A stretch of DNA of 64,000 nucleotides from CAWIJJ01 sp963836405 (lineage in GTDB: Bacteria; Acidobacteriota; Terriglobia; Bryobacterales; Bryobacteraceae): NCBI GenBank assembly GCA_963836405.1, contig CAWIJL010000015.1, positions 55,328 to 119,327 of the forward strand, in the 5' to 3' direction. The translations under genes were made by a program, and so were the position numbers. The notes under the pieces are model-generated. The model did no database searches and was not told the origin of the DNA. It worked only from the letters and a program-made list of their open reading frames with translations. Numbering within the stretch: position 1 is the first letter of the stretch; each line of letters opens with the position of its first letter. This document shows, one piece after another, positions 7,644 through 16,491 of this stretch.

Positions 7644-10631
7644 ATGAAAGTTACGCGTCGCGACGTATTGAAGAGCGGCATATCGCTTCCGGCGGCCTCG
7701 GCCGCCATGACGGAGATGGGGCCGGCGGCGCAGTCGGCCCAGGCGCAGAACGCTCCGGGGCAGTCCGCCGCGCTGCGGGAGCGGATGCTCCTCGATTTCG
7801 GCTGGCGCTTTCACTTCGGCCATGCCGACGATGCGACGAAGGACTTCGGTTTCGGCTCCGGCCGGTCGGGCGGTTTTCAGAAGACCGGGGGCTTTCTGTC
7901 TCCGAGCAACCTGGTTTACGACGATGGCGACTGGAAGGCGGTGGATCTTCCGCACGACTGGGCGATCGAACTGCCATTCAAGAACGACCCGGCGCTGGCG
8001 AGCAAGGGTTCGTACCCGCTGGGCCGCGACTATCCGGAGACCAGCGTGGGCTGGTACCGGCGCGTTTTCGACCTGCCGGCGTCCGATGCCGGCCGGCGCA
8101 TCTCCATCGAATTCGACGGCTCATACCGCGAAACCATGGTGGTCTTCAACGGCTATTACATCGGGCGGCACAGCGGCGGATACGATCCGTTCAGTTTCGA
8201 CGTGACCGACTTTGCGCTTCCCGGCACCCCCAACGTGCTGCTGGTCCGCGTGGATGCGACGTTGAGCGACGGCTGGTTCTACGAAGGCGCGGGCATTTAC
8301 CGGCATGTGTGGCTGGTGAAGACGGCGCCGGTGCACGTGAAGAAATGGGGCACGCTGGCGGCGGCGAAAATCCAGCCGGGGCAGGCCACGGTGTCGATCA
8401 AGACGGAGGTGGAGAATCACGGCGCGGGGGCGGCCAACGTGCGGGTCGTCTCGACGGTGCTCGATCCTGGGGGCAGGGAGGTGGGGAAGGCGGCCGGCAC
8501 ACCGGCGGCGATTCCGGTGCTGGGCGAACGGGCTTACGAGCAGCAGGTGGTAGTGCGGCAGCCGGCGCTGTGGTCGCTGGAGCAGCGGAACCTCTACAAG
8601 CTGGTGACGGAGGTGGAATCCGGCGGGACGGTGACGGACCGCTACGAGACGCGCTTCGGCATCCGCGACCTGAAGTTCGACCCCGACCAGGGCTTCCTGC
8701 TCAACGGCAAGGCCGTCAAGGTCAAGGGCACCTGCAATCACCAGGATCATGCGGGCGTGGGGGTGGCGCTGCCGGACGCGATGCAGTCTTTCCGGGTGCG
8801 GAAGCTACAGGAGATGGGCTGCAACGGGATTCGCACATCGCACAATCCGCCGACGCCGGAACTGCTCGACGCCTGCGACGAACTGGGGATGCTGGTGCTG
8901 GACGAGACGCGCATGCTGTCGTCGAACCCCGAGGGGCTGGCGCAGTTTGAGAACGTGGTGCGGCGCGACCGCAATCATCCCAGCGTCTTTATCTGGTCGA
9001 TGGGGAACGAGGAGAGCGTGTCGGTCAGCGAGACGGGGCTGAAGATCCTGACCTCGATGAAGGCGACGGCGCTCAAGCACGACAGCTCGCGGCCGATTTC
9101 GATTGCGCCGCCGCCGGCGGGCGATTACATGGGGCGGGGCGGCCTGGCGGTGTGCGACGTCATGGGTTACAACTACGCCGACCCGCAGGCCGAGGCATGG
9201 CACAAGAACAATCCGAGGATGGGGATTATCGGGACGGAGAACGTGAGCGCGGTGGGCACGCGCGGGCAGTACGTGACGGACCGCGAGAAGGGGACGGTGA
9301 GTTCCTATGATCCGTACACGACGACTGGGCGCGCGTCGGCGGAAGGGTGGTGGCGATTTGTGAGCGCGCGGCCATATATTTCGGGGGGCTTCGTGTGGAC
9401 GGGGTTCGACTACCGGGGAGAGCCGTCGCCGTACCAGTGGCCCAATATCAGCTCGCAGTACGGCGTGATCGACACGTGCGGGTTTCCCAAGGACACCTTT
9501 TACTACTACCAGTCGTGGTGGACGAACAAGCCGGTGCTGCATGTTTTCCCGCACTGGAACTGGCCCGGGCTGGAAGGGCAGGACATCGCGGTGTGGGTGC
9601 ACTCCAACCTCGACCGGGTGGAGCTGTTCCACAATGGGCAGAGCCTGGGCGCGAAGGACATGGAGAAGGACCAGCACCTTTCCTGGATCGTGAAGTATGC
9701 GCCGGGGACGATCGAGGCGCGCGGCTTCAAGGATGGCAAGCAGGTACTGACGGCGAAGCGCGAGACGACGGGACCGGCGGCCAAACTGGTGCTGCGACCG
9801 GACCGCACCGAGCTCAAGGCGGACGGCGAGGACGTGGCGGTCTGCACGGTGGAGGTGCAGGACGCGCAGGGACGGGTGGTGCCGGTTACAGACCACGACG
9901 TCAGCTTCAAGGTGACCGGGCCGGGCGGCGTGATCGGGACGGGCAACGGCGATCCCACGAATCATCAGCCCGACCCTGGCGCGAACCGGAAGGCGTTCGC
10001 GGGGCTGTGCATGGCGGTGGTGCAGTCCTCGAAAACGGCGGGGACGGTGAGGGTGGAAGCGACGTCGCCGGGGCTGACGGCGGCGGCGGCCGCGCTTACC
10101 AGCAAAGCGGTGAAGCTGCGCCCGCAGGTGGCGGCATGGGAGCGCGAGGTGCCGAAGGGCACGGGGATTACGGGCCTGTGGAGGCCGGCCGCGGCCGCGG
10201 CGGATGCAACGGGTGGGAACCCGATGGCGCTGGCGGGGGCCCAGGCGGACTCGATTTACACATTCAAGCAGGACGGGAGCAGCGTGACGGGCAAGGTGGA
10301 AGCTTCGGGAGGCGGCGGTTTCGGCGGAGGCGGCAATGCGGGCGGGACGATCGAGGACGGCAAGGTGGAAAGTTCAAATGTCTCGTTCCGGACCGGGAAC
10401 ACGACCTACACGGGCACGATCGACGGTGACCGAATCGAATTGCGGCGGACGGGCGGCGCCGGTGGGCGCGGCGGGCGCGGGGGCGGGCAGGCACCTGCGG
10501 CGGAGACCGGACCGCGACCGGCGATTGGGCCGGCCCCGCGGGGCGCCGACCCGTCGTTTGGCGGCGGCGGGCGGGGAGGACGCGGCGGCCAGGCTCCCGC
10601 GCCAATCGTGCTGCGGCGGGTAAAGCGGTAA
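7644..10631 (+). CDS. Tat-exported GH2-family beta-galactosidase-like glycoside hydrolase
   Basis: ATG 7644 is chosen over upstream in-frame codons because CAGGGAG sits 7 bases before it and the product then begins MKVTRRDVLKSG, a twin-arginine signal. The 995-residue protein shows the GH2 order: sugar-binding N-domain (VDLPHDWAIELPF), Ig-like domain, and TIM barrel with VKGTCNHQDHAGVG, GIRTSHNPPTPELLDACDE, the acid/base region WSMGNEES and a nucleophile candidate in IIGTENVSA. A DUF4982-like and bacterial Ig-like region follows. The last 120 residues are Gly/Arg/Ala-rich low complexity, an unusual tail. Likely removes beta-linked galactose or similar from plant or microbial polysaccharide in the periplasm. 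The carboxylesterase gene follows after 12 bases, so the two probably form an operon. Confidence 0.88.
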   Translation: MKVTRRDVLKSGISLPAASAAMTEMGPAAQSAQAQNAPGQSAALRERMLLDFGWRFHFGHADDATKDFGFGSGRSGGFQKTGGFLSPSNLVYDDGDWKAVDLPHDWAIELPFKNDPALASKGSYPLGRDYPETSVGWYRRVFDLPASDAGRRISIEFDGSYRETMVVFNGYYIGRHSGGYDPFSFDVTDFALPGTPNVLLVRVDATLSDGWFYEGAGIYRHVWLVKTAPVHVKKWGTLAAAKIQPGQATVSIKTEVENHGAGAANVRVVSTVLDPGGREVGKAAGTPAAIPVLGERAYEQQVVVRQPALWSLEQRNLYKLVTEVESGGTVTDRYETRFGIRDLKFDPDQGFLLNGKAVKVKGTCNHQDHAGVGVALPDAMQSFRVRKLQEMGCNGIRTSHNPPTPELLDACDELGMLVLDETRMLSSNPEGLAQFENVVRRDRNHPSVFIWSMGNEESVSVSETGLKILTSMKATALKHDSSRPISIAPPPAGDYMGRGGLAVCDVMGYNYADPQAEAWHKNNPRMGIIGTENVSAVGTRGQYVTDREKGTVSSYDPYTTTGRASAEGWWRFVSARPYISGGFVWTGFDYRGEPSPYQWPNISSQYGVIDTCGFPKDTFYYYQSWWTNKPVLHVFPHWNWPGLEGQDIAVWVHSNLDRVELFHNGQSLGAKDMEKDQHLSWIVKYAPGTIEARGFKDGKQVLTAKRETTGPAAKLVLRPDRTELKADGEDVAVCTVEVQDAQGRVVPVTDHDVSFKVTGPGGVIGTGNGDPTNHQPDPGANRKAFAGLCMAVVQSSKTAGTVRVEATSPGLTAAAAALTSKAVKLRPQVAAWEREVPKGTGITGLWRPAAAAADATGGNPMALAGAQADSIYTFKQDGSSVTGKVEASGGGGFGGGGNAGGTIEDGKVESSNVSFRTGNTTYTGTIDGDRIELRRTGGAGGRGGRGGGQAPAAETGPRPAIGPAPRGADPSFGGGGRGGRGGQAPAPIVLRRVKR

Positions 10632-10643
10632 TCAAGGAGATTC

Positions 10644-12242
10644 ATGAAGCGCAAAGAGAAGGCAGGCACGGCGATCCTGGCGATGGTTTTGGCCGGTCCG
10701 CTGGCGGCGGCGATCAAGCAGCCCGTGCAGGTCACCGGCGGGCTTGTTTCCGGCGTTCCGGCCAAGGACCCGGCCATCCTCGCGTTCAAGGCGATGCCGT
10801 TTGCGGCGCCGCCGGTGGGCGATCTGCGCTGGCGCGCTCCGGCTCCCGTCATCGCCTGGAAGGGTGAGCGGACGGGCGACAAGTTTTCGGCGAGCTGCAT
10901 GCAGACGATTTCGACCGAGGAGCGCCAGCCCTGGACTTACGAGTTCATGACGCACAACGAGATCGGCGAGGACTGCCTCTATCTCAATGTGTGGACTGGC
11001 GCGAAGTCAGCCACGGAGAAGCGGCCGGTGTTCGTCTATATTTACGGCGGAGCTTTCAACGAAGGCTCGGCGGCGGTGCCGCTCTACGACGGCGAGGGAC
11101 TGGCGAAGAAGGGCTTGGTGGTGGTGACCTTCAATTACCGGTTGAACATCATGGGGTTCTTCGTGCATCCGGAGCTGAGCGGTGAGTCCGGCGACCACGT
11201 TTCGGGAAATTACGGGCTGCTGGATCAAATTGCCGCGCTGAAATGGGTGCGGGAGAATATCGCGCGCTTCGGCGGCGATGCGAATCGCGTGACCATCGCC
11301 GGGCAGTCCGCGGGCGGAATGTCGGTGCATGACCTGATCGCATCGCCCCTGGCGCGGGGGCTGTTCCAGCGCGCCATCGTAGAGAGCGGCGGGTCCACGT
11401 TGGGACGGGCGGGGATTACGATGAACGCGGCCACGCTGGCGAACGCGGAGGCGGCGGGACAGCGGTTCGCGGAAGCCAAGGGAGCGAAGTCAATCGCGGA
11501 ACTGCGCGCGATGAGCTGGCAGAAGCTGACCGAGCGGGCGGCAGCGGCGCCGGGCGGCGGCAGAGGGCCGTCGGCCACCAGCGCGCCGATCGTGGATGGA
11601 CACGTCCTGCCGGTTTCGGCCAACGAGGCCGTGGCGCAGGGAAAGCAGAACGACGTCCCGATTCTAACCGGCATGAACACCGGAGAACTCGGCGGACTTG
11701 TTCCGGGTCGAGGCGCGGTGACGCTCGAGAGCTTCCGCAACCAGGCCCGGCAACGCTACGGGGAAGAGACCGACAAGTTTCTGGCTTTGTATCCCGCGTC
11801 CAACGACCAGGAGGCGGCGGCCGCCCAGGCCCAGGCAAATCGCGACCAGACGCTCGTCTCGATGTACCTGTGGGCCAGGATGCGCTCTAAAACGTCGAAG
11901 ACGAAAGCCTTCGAGTACCTTTTCGATCACGCCCTGCCGGGGCCCGAAGCCGCTCGCCTGGGCGCCTTTCACAGCGGCGAAGTGCCTTACGTTCTGAACA
12001 CGCTGTACGCGGCGCCGCGCCGTCCGTTCACGGATGCGGATCAAAAGGTCGCCGATTTGATGTCGTCGTACTGGGCGAACTTTGCCGCTACCGGCGATCC
12101 CAACGGGAGAGGCCTGCCGGTGTGGCCTGCCCACGGAGAGAAGGCCGTGATTATGGAACTGGGAGACAAGACTGGACCGATAGCTGCCGCCGACAGCCAG
12201 GCGAAGCTTGATTTCTTCGAAGAGTACCTGACGCGGAGATAG
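10644..12242 (+). CDS. Secreted type-B carboxylesterase
   Basis: The 532-residue protein starts at ATG 10644 with AAGGAG 6 bases upstream. An N-terminal hydrophobic signal (ILAMVLAGPLAAA) precedes a carboxylesterase type-B fold: early conserved PFAAPPVGDLRW, EDCLYLNVWT, the oxyanion region YIYGGAFNEGS, and the nucleophile elbow AGQSAGG with Ser at about 222. A His near FHSGEVPYV is the probable triad member. These serine esterases remove acyl groups; next to a GH2 enzyme, deacetylation of polysaccharide or phenolic esters is plausible. The exact substrate cannot be read from sequence. Confidence 0.88.
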   Translation: MKRKEKAGTAILAMVLAGPLAAAIKQPVQVTGGLVSGVPAKDPAILAFKAMPFAAPPVGDLRWRAPAPVIAWKGERTGDKFSASCMQTISTEERQPWTYEFMTHNEIGEDCLYLNVWTGAKSATEKRPVFVYIYGGAFNEGSAAVPLYDGEGLAKKGLVVVTFNYRLNIMGFFVHPELSGESGDHVSGNYGLLDQIAALKWVRENIARFGGDANRVTIAGQSAGGMSVHDLIASPLARGLFQRAIVESGGSTLGRAGITMNAATLANAEAAGQRFAEAKGAKSIAELRAMSWQKLTERAAAAPGGGRGPSATSAPIVDGHVLPVSANEAVAQGKQNDVPILTGMNTGELGGLVPGRGAVTLESFRNQARQRYGEETDKFLALYPASNDQEAAAAQAQANRDQTLVSMYLWARMRSKTSKTKAFEYLFDHALPGPEAARLGAFHSGEVPYVLNTLYAAPRRPFTDADQKVADLMSSYWANFAATGDPNGRGLPVWPAHGEKAVIMELGDKTGPIAAADSQAKLDFFEEYLTRR

Positions 12243-12270
12243 CGCGGACTGCGCCTTTCCGCGCGGGAGT

Positions 12271-12699
12271 TTAGCTCGACGCGAGTGTCGCGTTCAAGGT
12301 GATGTTCGCCTTGTAGAGCTTCGAGACGGGGCATCCGACCTTGGCTGCCTGCACGGCGTTATCGAACTGCTCCTGGGTGGCGCCGGGCACCTTCGCATTT
12401 ACTTCCAGATGACTCTCGGTGATGGCGAAGCCGTCGGGCTGCTTTTCGAGAGAGATGGAGCAGGTGGTTTCGATGGACTCGGCCGTGAGGTTGGCCTGCC
12501 CGAGTTGCGCGGAAAGCGCCATCGAGAAGCATCCGGCGTGGGCCGCGGCCAGCAGTTCCTCCGGGTTGGTGCCCTTGCCGTCTTCAAATCGCGTCGCAAA
12601 CGAGTATTGCGTGTGAGACAGTACACCGCTCGCGGTGGACACAGAGCCTTTGCCCGTCTTCAGATCGCCGCGCCATTCGGCGCTTCCGGTTCGTTTCAT
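12271..12699 (-). CDS. OsmC/Ohr-family peroxiredoxin
   Basis: The 142-residue protein has the two conserved redox cysteines of the family, Cys57 in AAAHAGCFSMAL and Cys123 in AKVGCPVSK, plus the NPEELLAAAHAG signature. OsmC-type proteins are cytoplasmic dimers that reduce organic hydroperoxides. Length is normal and both cysteines are present. The gene is convergent with the carboxylesterase gene, with only 28 bases between the stops. Confidence 0.92.
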   Translation of the reverse strand: MKRTGSAEWRGDLKTGKGSVSTASGVLSHTQYSFATRFEDGKGTNPEELLAAAHAGCFSMALSAQLGQANLTAESIETTCSISLEKQPDGFAITESHLEVNAKVPGATQEQFDNAVQAAKVGCPVSKLYKANITLNATLASS

Positions 12700-12754
12700 G
12701 ACCCTTGGATGCGGGACGGCCGAAAAGGTTGCCGCTCCCTTATGCTGAATTGGT

Positions 12755-13732
12755 ATGGCTCATCGCAGGGTGGAAGCGGAGGTGGAGGCGCTGGAACAAC
12801 TCTGCGCGTCTCCGGGGCCCGCGGCGGCGGCCGCTTTGAAGAAAGCGCTGGCCGACAAGGTCAGCCTGGTCGCGGCCAAAGCGGCGAAGCTCACCGCGTC
12901 GCTGCAACTGCGGGAACTGATCCCGGATCTGCTCCGCGCTTTCGACCGGCTGCTCGAAGATGGCGCCAGGCGCGATCCGCAGTGTTGGGGGAAGAACGCG
13001 ATCGCGCGCGCTTTGACGGAGCTGGAATATCGGGAGTCGCAGGTGTACCTGAAGGCCGGGAGGCATGTGCAGTTGGAGGCCGTTTGGGGGGGAAGGGAAG
13101 ATACGGCCGGTCCTCTGCGCGGGATTTGTCTTCTAGGACTGGCGGCGGCGACGGACATCTCGCGCGCGGAGACGTTTCGCGCGCTGGTGGACGGGTTGAC
13201 GGACTCCGCGCACACGGTGCGGCTGGAGGCGGTGCGCGCCGTAGCGCAAATGGAAGGCGAAGAAGCCGCCTTGCTGCTGCGGCTTAAAGCGCGCGCGGGG
13301 GACGCGGAACCGCGCGTCATCGGGCAGGTGTTCGATGGTCTGCTCGGGCTGGAAGGGCAGGCGGCCTTCCGGTTTCTGGCGGGGTTTCTGGAAGCGGGCG
13401 CGGGTCCGGTGTGCGAAGAGGCCGCCCTGGCGCTGGGAGCCAGCCGGCATCCCGCCGCGTTGTCGCTCCTCCAGGAAGCATGGAAGGCGGCGCGCGATCC
13501 CGATCTGCGCTATCTGCTGCTGCGCTCAATAAGCGCGTCGCGGCAGGAGGAGGCCATCGGGTTTCTGATCGGGATCGCGTGCAACGGGCGCGCGCCGGAT
13601 GTTCGGGACGCGATGGAGGCGCTCTCGCTGCACCAGGATTCCGCGGAACTGCGGCGGCGGGTGGAAGCGGCGGTGGAGGAGGCAGGGTCGCTGGCGCAGG
13701 AGCAGTTCCGGCGCTGCTTCGCCAGAATTTGA
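12755..13732 (+). CDS. HEAT-repeat protein
   Basis: The 325-residue, Ala/Leu/Arg-rich cytoplasmic protein is made of helical pairs typical of HEAT or PBS-lyase-like repeats, for example DSAHTVRLEAVRAVAQMEGE and GAGPVCEEAALALGASRHPA. There is no signal peptide or catalytic motif. HEAT solenoids act as protein-protein scaffolds; the partner is unknown. It ends 49 bases before the ada gene on the same strand. Confidence 0.7.
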   Translation: MAHRRVEAEVEALEQLCASPGPAAAAALKKALADKVSLVAAKAAKLTASLQLRELIPDLLRAFDRLLEDGARRDPQCWGKNAIARALTELEYRESQVYLKAGRHVQLEAVWGGREDTAGPLRGICLLGLAAATDISRAETFRALVDGLTDSAHTVRLEAVRAVAQMEGEEAALLLRLKARAGDAEPRVIGQVFDGLLGLEGQAAFRFLAGFLEAGAGPVCEEAALALGASRHPAALSLLQEAWKAARDPDLRYLLLRSISASRQEEAIGFLIGIACNGRAPDVRDAMEALSLHQDSAELRRRVEAAVEEAGSLAQEQFRRCFARI

Positions 13733-13781
13733 CCGCAACCGGCGGATGGCGGGCCGCGGGCGCGAGGGGCACGATAGAAGT

Positions 13782-14837
13782 ATGTTGAACCAAGAGTATT
13801 GCTGGAAGGCGGTGCAGAGCCGGGATGCTTCGCGCGACGGCGAGTTTTATTTCGGGGTGGTGACCACGGGCGTGTATTGCCGGCCGGGGTGCCCATCGCG
13901 CCAGGCGCTCAAAAAGAACGTACGGTTTTACGAAACTGCGGCAGAGGCCGAACGCGACGGGATGCGGGCATGCCTGCGCTGCCGGCCGCTCGACGCGCTC
14001 GCGCCGGCCGCCGGCATAGTGCAGAGCGTGTGCCGGTACATCGAAGCCCACCTTGACGATGCAACCGACCTGGCCACCCTGGCAAAGGCGGCGGGCCTGA
14101 GCCGCTTTCACCTGCAACGAACGTTCAAGGCAGCCATAGGACTCACGCCGAGACAGTACGCCGATGCCTGCCGCATGCGCCGGCTCAAGAACGAATTGCG
14201 GTCTGCGCCGGACGTGACCGCGGCTGTGTACGAAGCCGGCTACGGGTCCGGCAGCCGCGTATACGAACGCGCCGGTGCGGGGCTGGGCATGACGCCGGGA
14301 GAGTACCGGCGGGGCGGCCGCGCGGAGATCACTTACGCCGCCTCAAAGACGCCCGCCGGGCTGCTGCTGATGGCCGCGACGGACCGTGGACTGTGCTTCG
14401 TCCAATTCGGCGAAACGGAAGCGGACCTGGTGGAAGCGCTGCGGGCCGAATATCCGGGCGCTCGCCTGGTAGCGATGGCGAAGGCGCCGTCGGCCGAATT
14501 TCGCGGATGGATGGAGGCGCTCGGGAGGCACCTGGCGGGCGGGCAGCCGCGGCTCGATCTGCCGCTCGACATCCGTGCGACGGCCTTTCAGGCGCGGGTC
14601 TGGAAGTATTTGCAATCCATTCCGTACGGTGAGGTGAGGTCGTACAAGGCGGTGGCGGAGGGCATCGGATCGCCGGCGGCAGTGCGTGCGGTGGCGCGCG
14701 CGTGCGCGGCCAATCCGGTGGCGCTGGCCATTCCGTGCCACCGTGTGATCCGAGGCGACGGGGACGCGGGCGGGTACCGGTGGGGAATCGAGAGGAAGCA
14801 GGCGATTCTGCAGCGGGAGGCCGCGGGGCAGGCATAG
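13782..14837 (+). CDS. ada: Bifunctional Ada: methylation-sensing regulator and O6-methylguanine-DNA methyltransferase
   Basis: ATG 13782 gives a 351-residue protein, close to the 354 of E. coli Ada, and is preferred over an upstream in-frame codon whose extra residues are Arg-rich noise. Residues 1-75 form the Ada zinc site with four cysteines (Cys33, Cys37 in GVYCRPGCPSR; Cys64, Cys67 in ACLRCRP). An AraC-type HTH follows at about 85-185 (LAKAAGLSRFHLQRTFKAA), then the MGMT domain with the alkyl-acceptor AIPCHRVIRGDG, Cys319. The protein repairs O6-methylguanine irreversibly and, once methylated on the N-terminal Cys, activates adaptive-response genes. All key residues are present. Confidence 0.95.
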   Translation: MLNQEYCWKAVQSRDASRDGEFYFGVVTTGVYCRPGCPSRQALKKNVRFYETAAEAERDGMRACLRCRPLDALAPAAGIVQSVCRYIEAHLDDATDLATLAKAAGLSRFHLQRTFKAAIGLTPRQYADACRMRRLKNELRSAPDVTAAVYEAGYGSGSRVYERAGAGLGMTPGEYRRGGRAEITYAASKTPAGLLLMAATDRGLCFVQFGETEADLVEALRAEYPGARLVAMAKAPSAEFRGWMEALGRHLAGGQPRLDLPLDIRATAFQARVWKYLQSIPYGEVRSYKAVAEGIGSPAAVRAVARACAANPVALAIPCHRVIRGDGDAGGYRWGIERKQAILQREAAGQA

Positions 14838-14900
14838 GGGCGAGGGGTGGGGTTTCGAGTTTCGCGGAGAGTAAGATTGTACTCGAAGGAAGGTACCGGT

Positions 14901-16478
14901 TTGCTCTCGAGAAACGTGGTAGCAGCATTGGTTCTGTCGGTGATGGCGGCGTGGCCTGCGCTCACGGCGACGGTTGACGTGAAGGCGTTCGGCGCGAAGG
15001 GCGACGGCAAAACGCCGGACCGCGAATCGATCAACAAGGCGATCGATGCCGCGGCGGCTGCGGGCGGCGGGACGGTGGTGTTTCCGGCCGGCACTTATGT
15101 TACCGGCTCCATCCGGCTGCGAAGCAATATCACATTGCAACTGGAGCCCGGATCGGTCCTCGAGGCATCGCGCGACGCTGCCGCCTACGACGCGGCGGAG
15201 CCAACCGAGTGGGACAAGTTTCAGGACTTCGGCCACAGCCATTTTCATAACAGCCTGATCTGGGGCGAATCGCTCGAGAACGTCGCGATTGTGGGGGCGG
15301 GGCTGATTCGAGGCACGGCCTTGAGTAGAGAACAGGGGCGCGGCGGCGACAAGGCCATCGCGCTGAAGTTGTGCCGCAACGTGACGTTGCGGGATTTCGC
15401 GATTCTCAACGGCGGCCATTTCGGGATTCTGGCGACGGGCGTGGATAATCTGACGATCGACAATCTCAAAATCGACACCAACCGGGACGGGATCGATATC
15501 GACTCCTGCCGCAATGTGCGGATCTCGAATGCCAGCGTGAATGCGCCCAACGACGATGCAATCGTGCTGAAGGGAAGCCACGCACTGGGATTCGCGCGCG
15601 CCACCGAGGGCGTGACCATCACGAACAGCCTGGTGAGCGGCTACGATATCGGATCGCTGCTGGACGGCACTTACAAGCGGACGGTGAAGCAGGCGCCGGA
15701 CCGCGACGGGCCCACGGGGCGGATCAAGATCGGCACGGAAAGCGAGGGCGATTTCCGCAACATCACGATCTCCAACGTGGTGTTCGACCGCTCGCGCGGG
15801 CTGGCGCTCGAGAGCGTGGACGGATCGCACATCGAAGACGTCTCCATTTCGAACATCACCATGCGGGAGGTTTCGAACGCGCCGATCTTCATCCGGCTCG
15901 GCAGCCGGATGCGTGCGCCGGAGGGGACCCAGGTGGGCTCGGTGCGGCGCATCAGCATCAGCCATGTGACCGCGTATGACGCCGACCCGCGCTACGGGTC
16001 GATCATCAGCGGCATTCCGGGCCACGACGTGGAAGACGTGAAGCTCAGCGACATACGCATCTGGTACCGGGGCGGGCTGACGCTGGACCAGGTGGCGAAG
16101 CAGCCGGCGGACCTGGTGAATTCCTTCTTCTTCCGTGCTACCGGCGGAGTGCCGCCGCGGCAGCCCTACGATACGCCGGAGCGGGAGAAGGAATACCCGG
16201 AGCCATCCATGTTCGGACTGATTCCGGCTTACGGGTTTTTCATCCGCCATGCGCAGCGCGTAGAACTCGACAACGTGGAGGTGGCCTTCATGCAGGAGGA
16301 CCGGCGCCCGGCGTTCGTGCTCGACCACGTGAGCGGTGCGGATTTCACCGGCGTGAAGGCGCAGAAGGCCTCGGGCGTGGCGACGGTCGTTTTGAAGAAC
16401 GTGCAGAACTTTTCCGCCCGCGACTGCGTGCCCTTGCCGGATGTGCGCGTGCCCAGCGTCGACCTTCGCGAGATGTGA
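14901..16478 (+). CDS. Secreted GH28 polygalacturonase-like enzyme
   Basis: TTG 14901 is preferred: AAGGAAGG lies 7 bases upstream and the product opens with a clean signal peptide (NVVAALVLSVMAAWPALTA). An in-frame GTG at 14847 would add an unlikely basic leader. The mature part begins VDVKAFGAKGDGKTPD, the classic pectin-lyase-fold entry, and contains the right-handed beta-helix motifs NRDGIDIDSC and APNDDAIVLKG, equivalent to the NTDG and DD catalytic motifs of GH28. Repeated ISN-type turns continue to the end. Likely hydrolyses galacturonan or rhamnogalacturonan in the periplasm or outside the cell. It overlaps nothing but is 13 bases from the downstream GT41 start. Confidence 0.86.
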   Translation: MLSRNVVAALVLSVMAAWPALTATVDVKAFGAKGDGKTPDRESINKAIDAAAAAGGGTVVFPAGTYVTGSIRLRSNITLQLEPGSVLEASRDAAAYDAAEPTEWDKFQDFGHSHFHNSLIWGESLENVAIVGAGLIRGTALSREQGRGGDKAIALKLCRNVTLRDFAILNGGHFGILATGVDNLTIDNLKIDTNRDGIDIDSCRNVRISNASVNAPNDDAIVLKGSHALGFARATEGVTITNSLVSGYDIGSLLDGTYKRTVKQAPDRDGPTGRIKIGTESEGDFRNITISNVVFDRSRGLALESVDGSHIEDVSISNITMREVSNAPIFIRLGSRMRAPEGTQVGSVRRISISHVTAYDADPRYGSIISGIPGHDVEDVKLSDIRIWYRGGLTLDQVAKQPADLVNSFFFRATGGVPPRQPYDTPEREKEYPEPSMFGLIPAYGFFIRHAQRVELDNVEVAFMQEDRRPAFVLDHVSGADFTGVKAQKASGVATVVLKNVQNFSARDCVPLPDVRVPSVDLREM

Positions 16479-16491
16479 GGCGGGAGAGAAT

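Noticed and set aside
13599..13781. Upstream extension of the Ada frame
   Set aside because: The extra residues are Arg/Trp-rich and overlap the HEAT-protein gene; ATG 13782 gives the usual Ada length.
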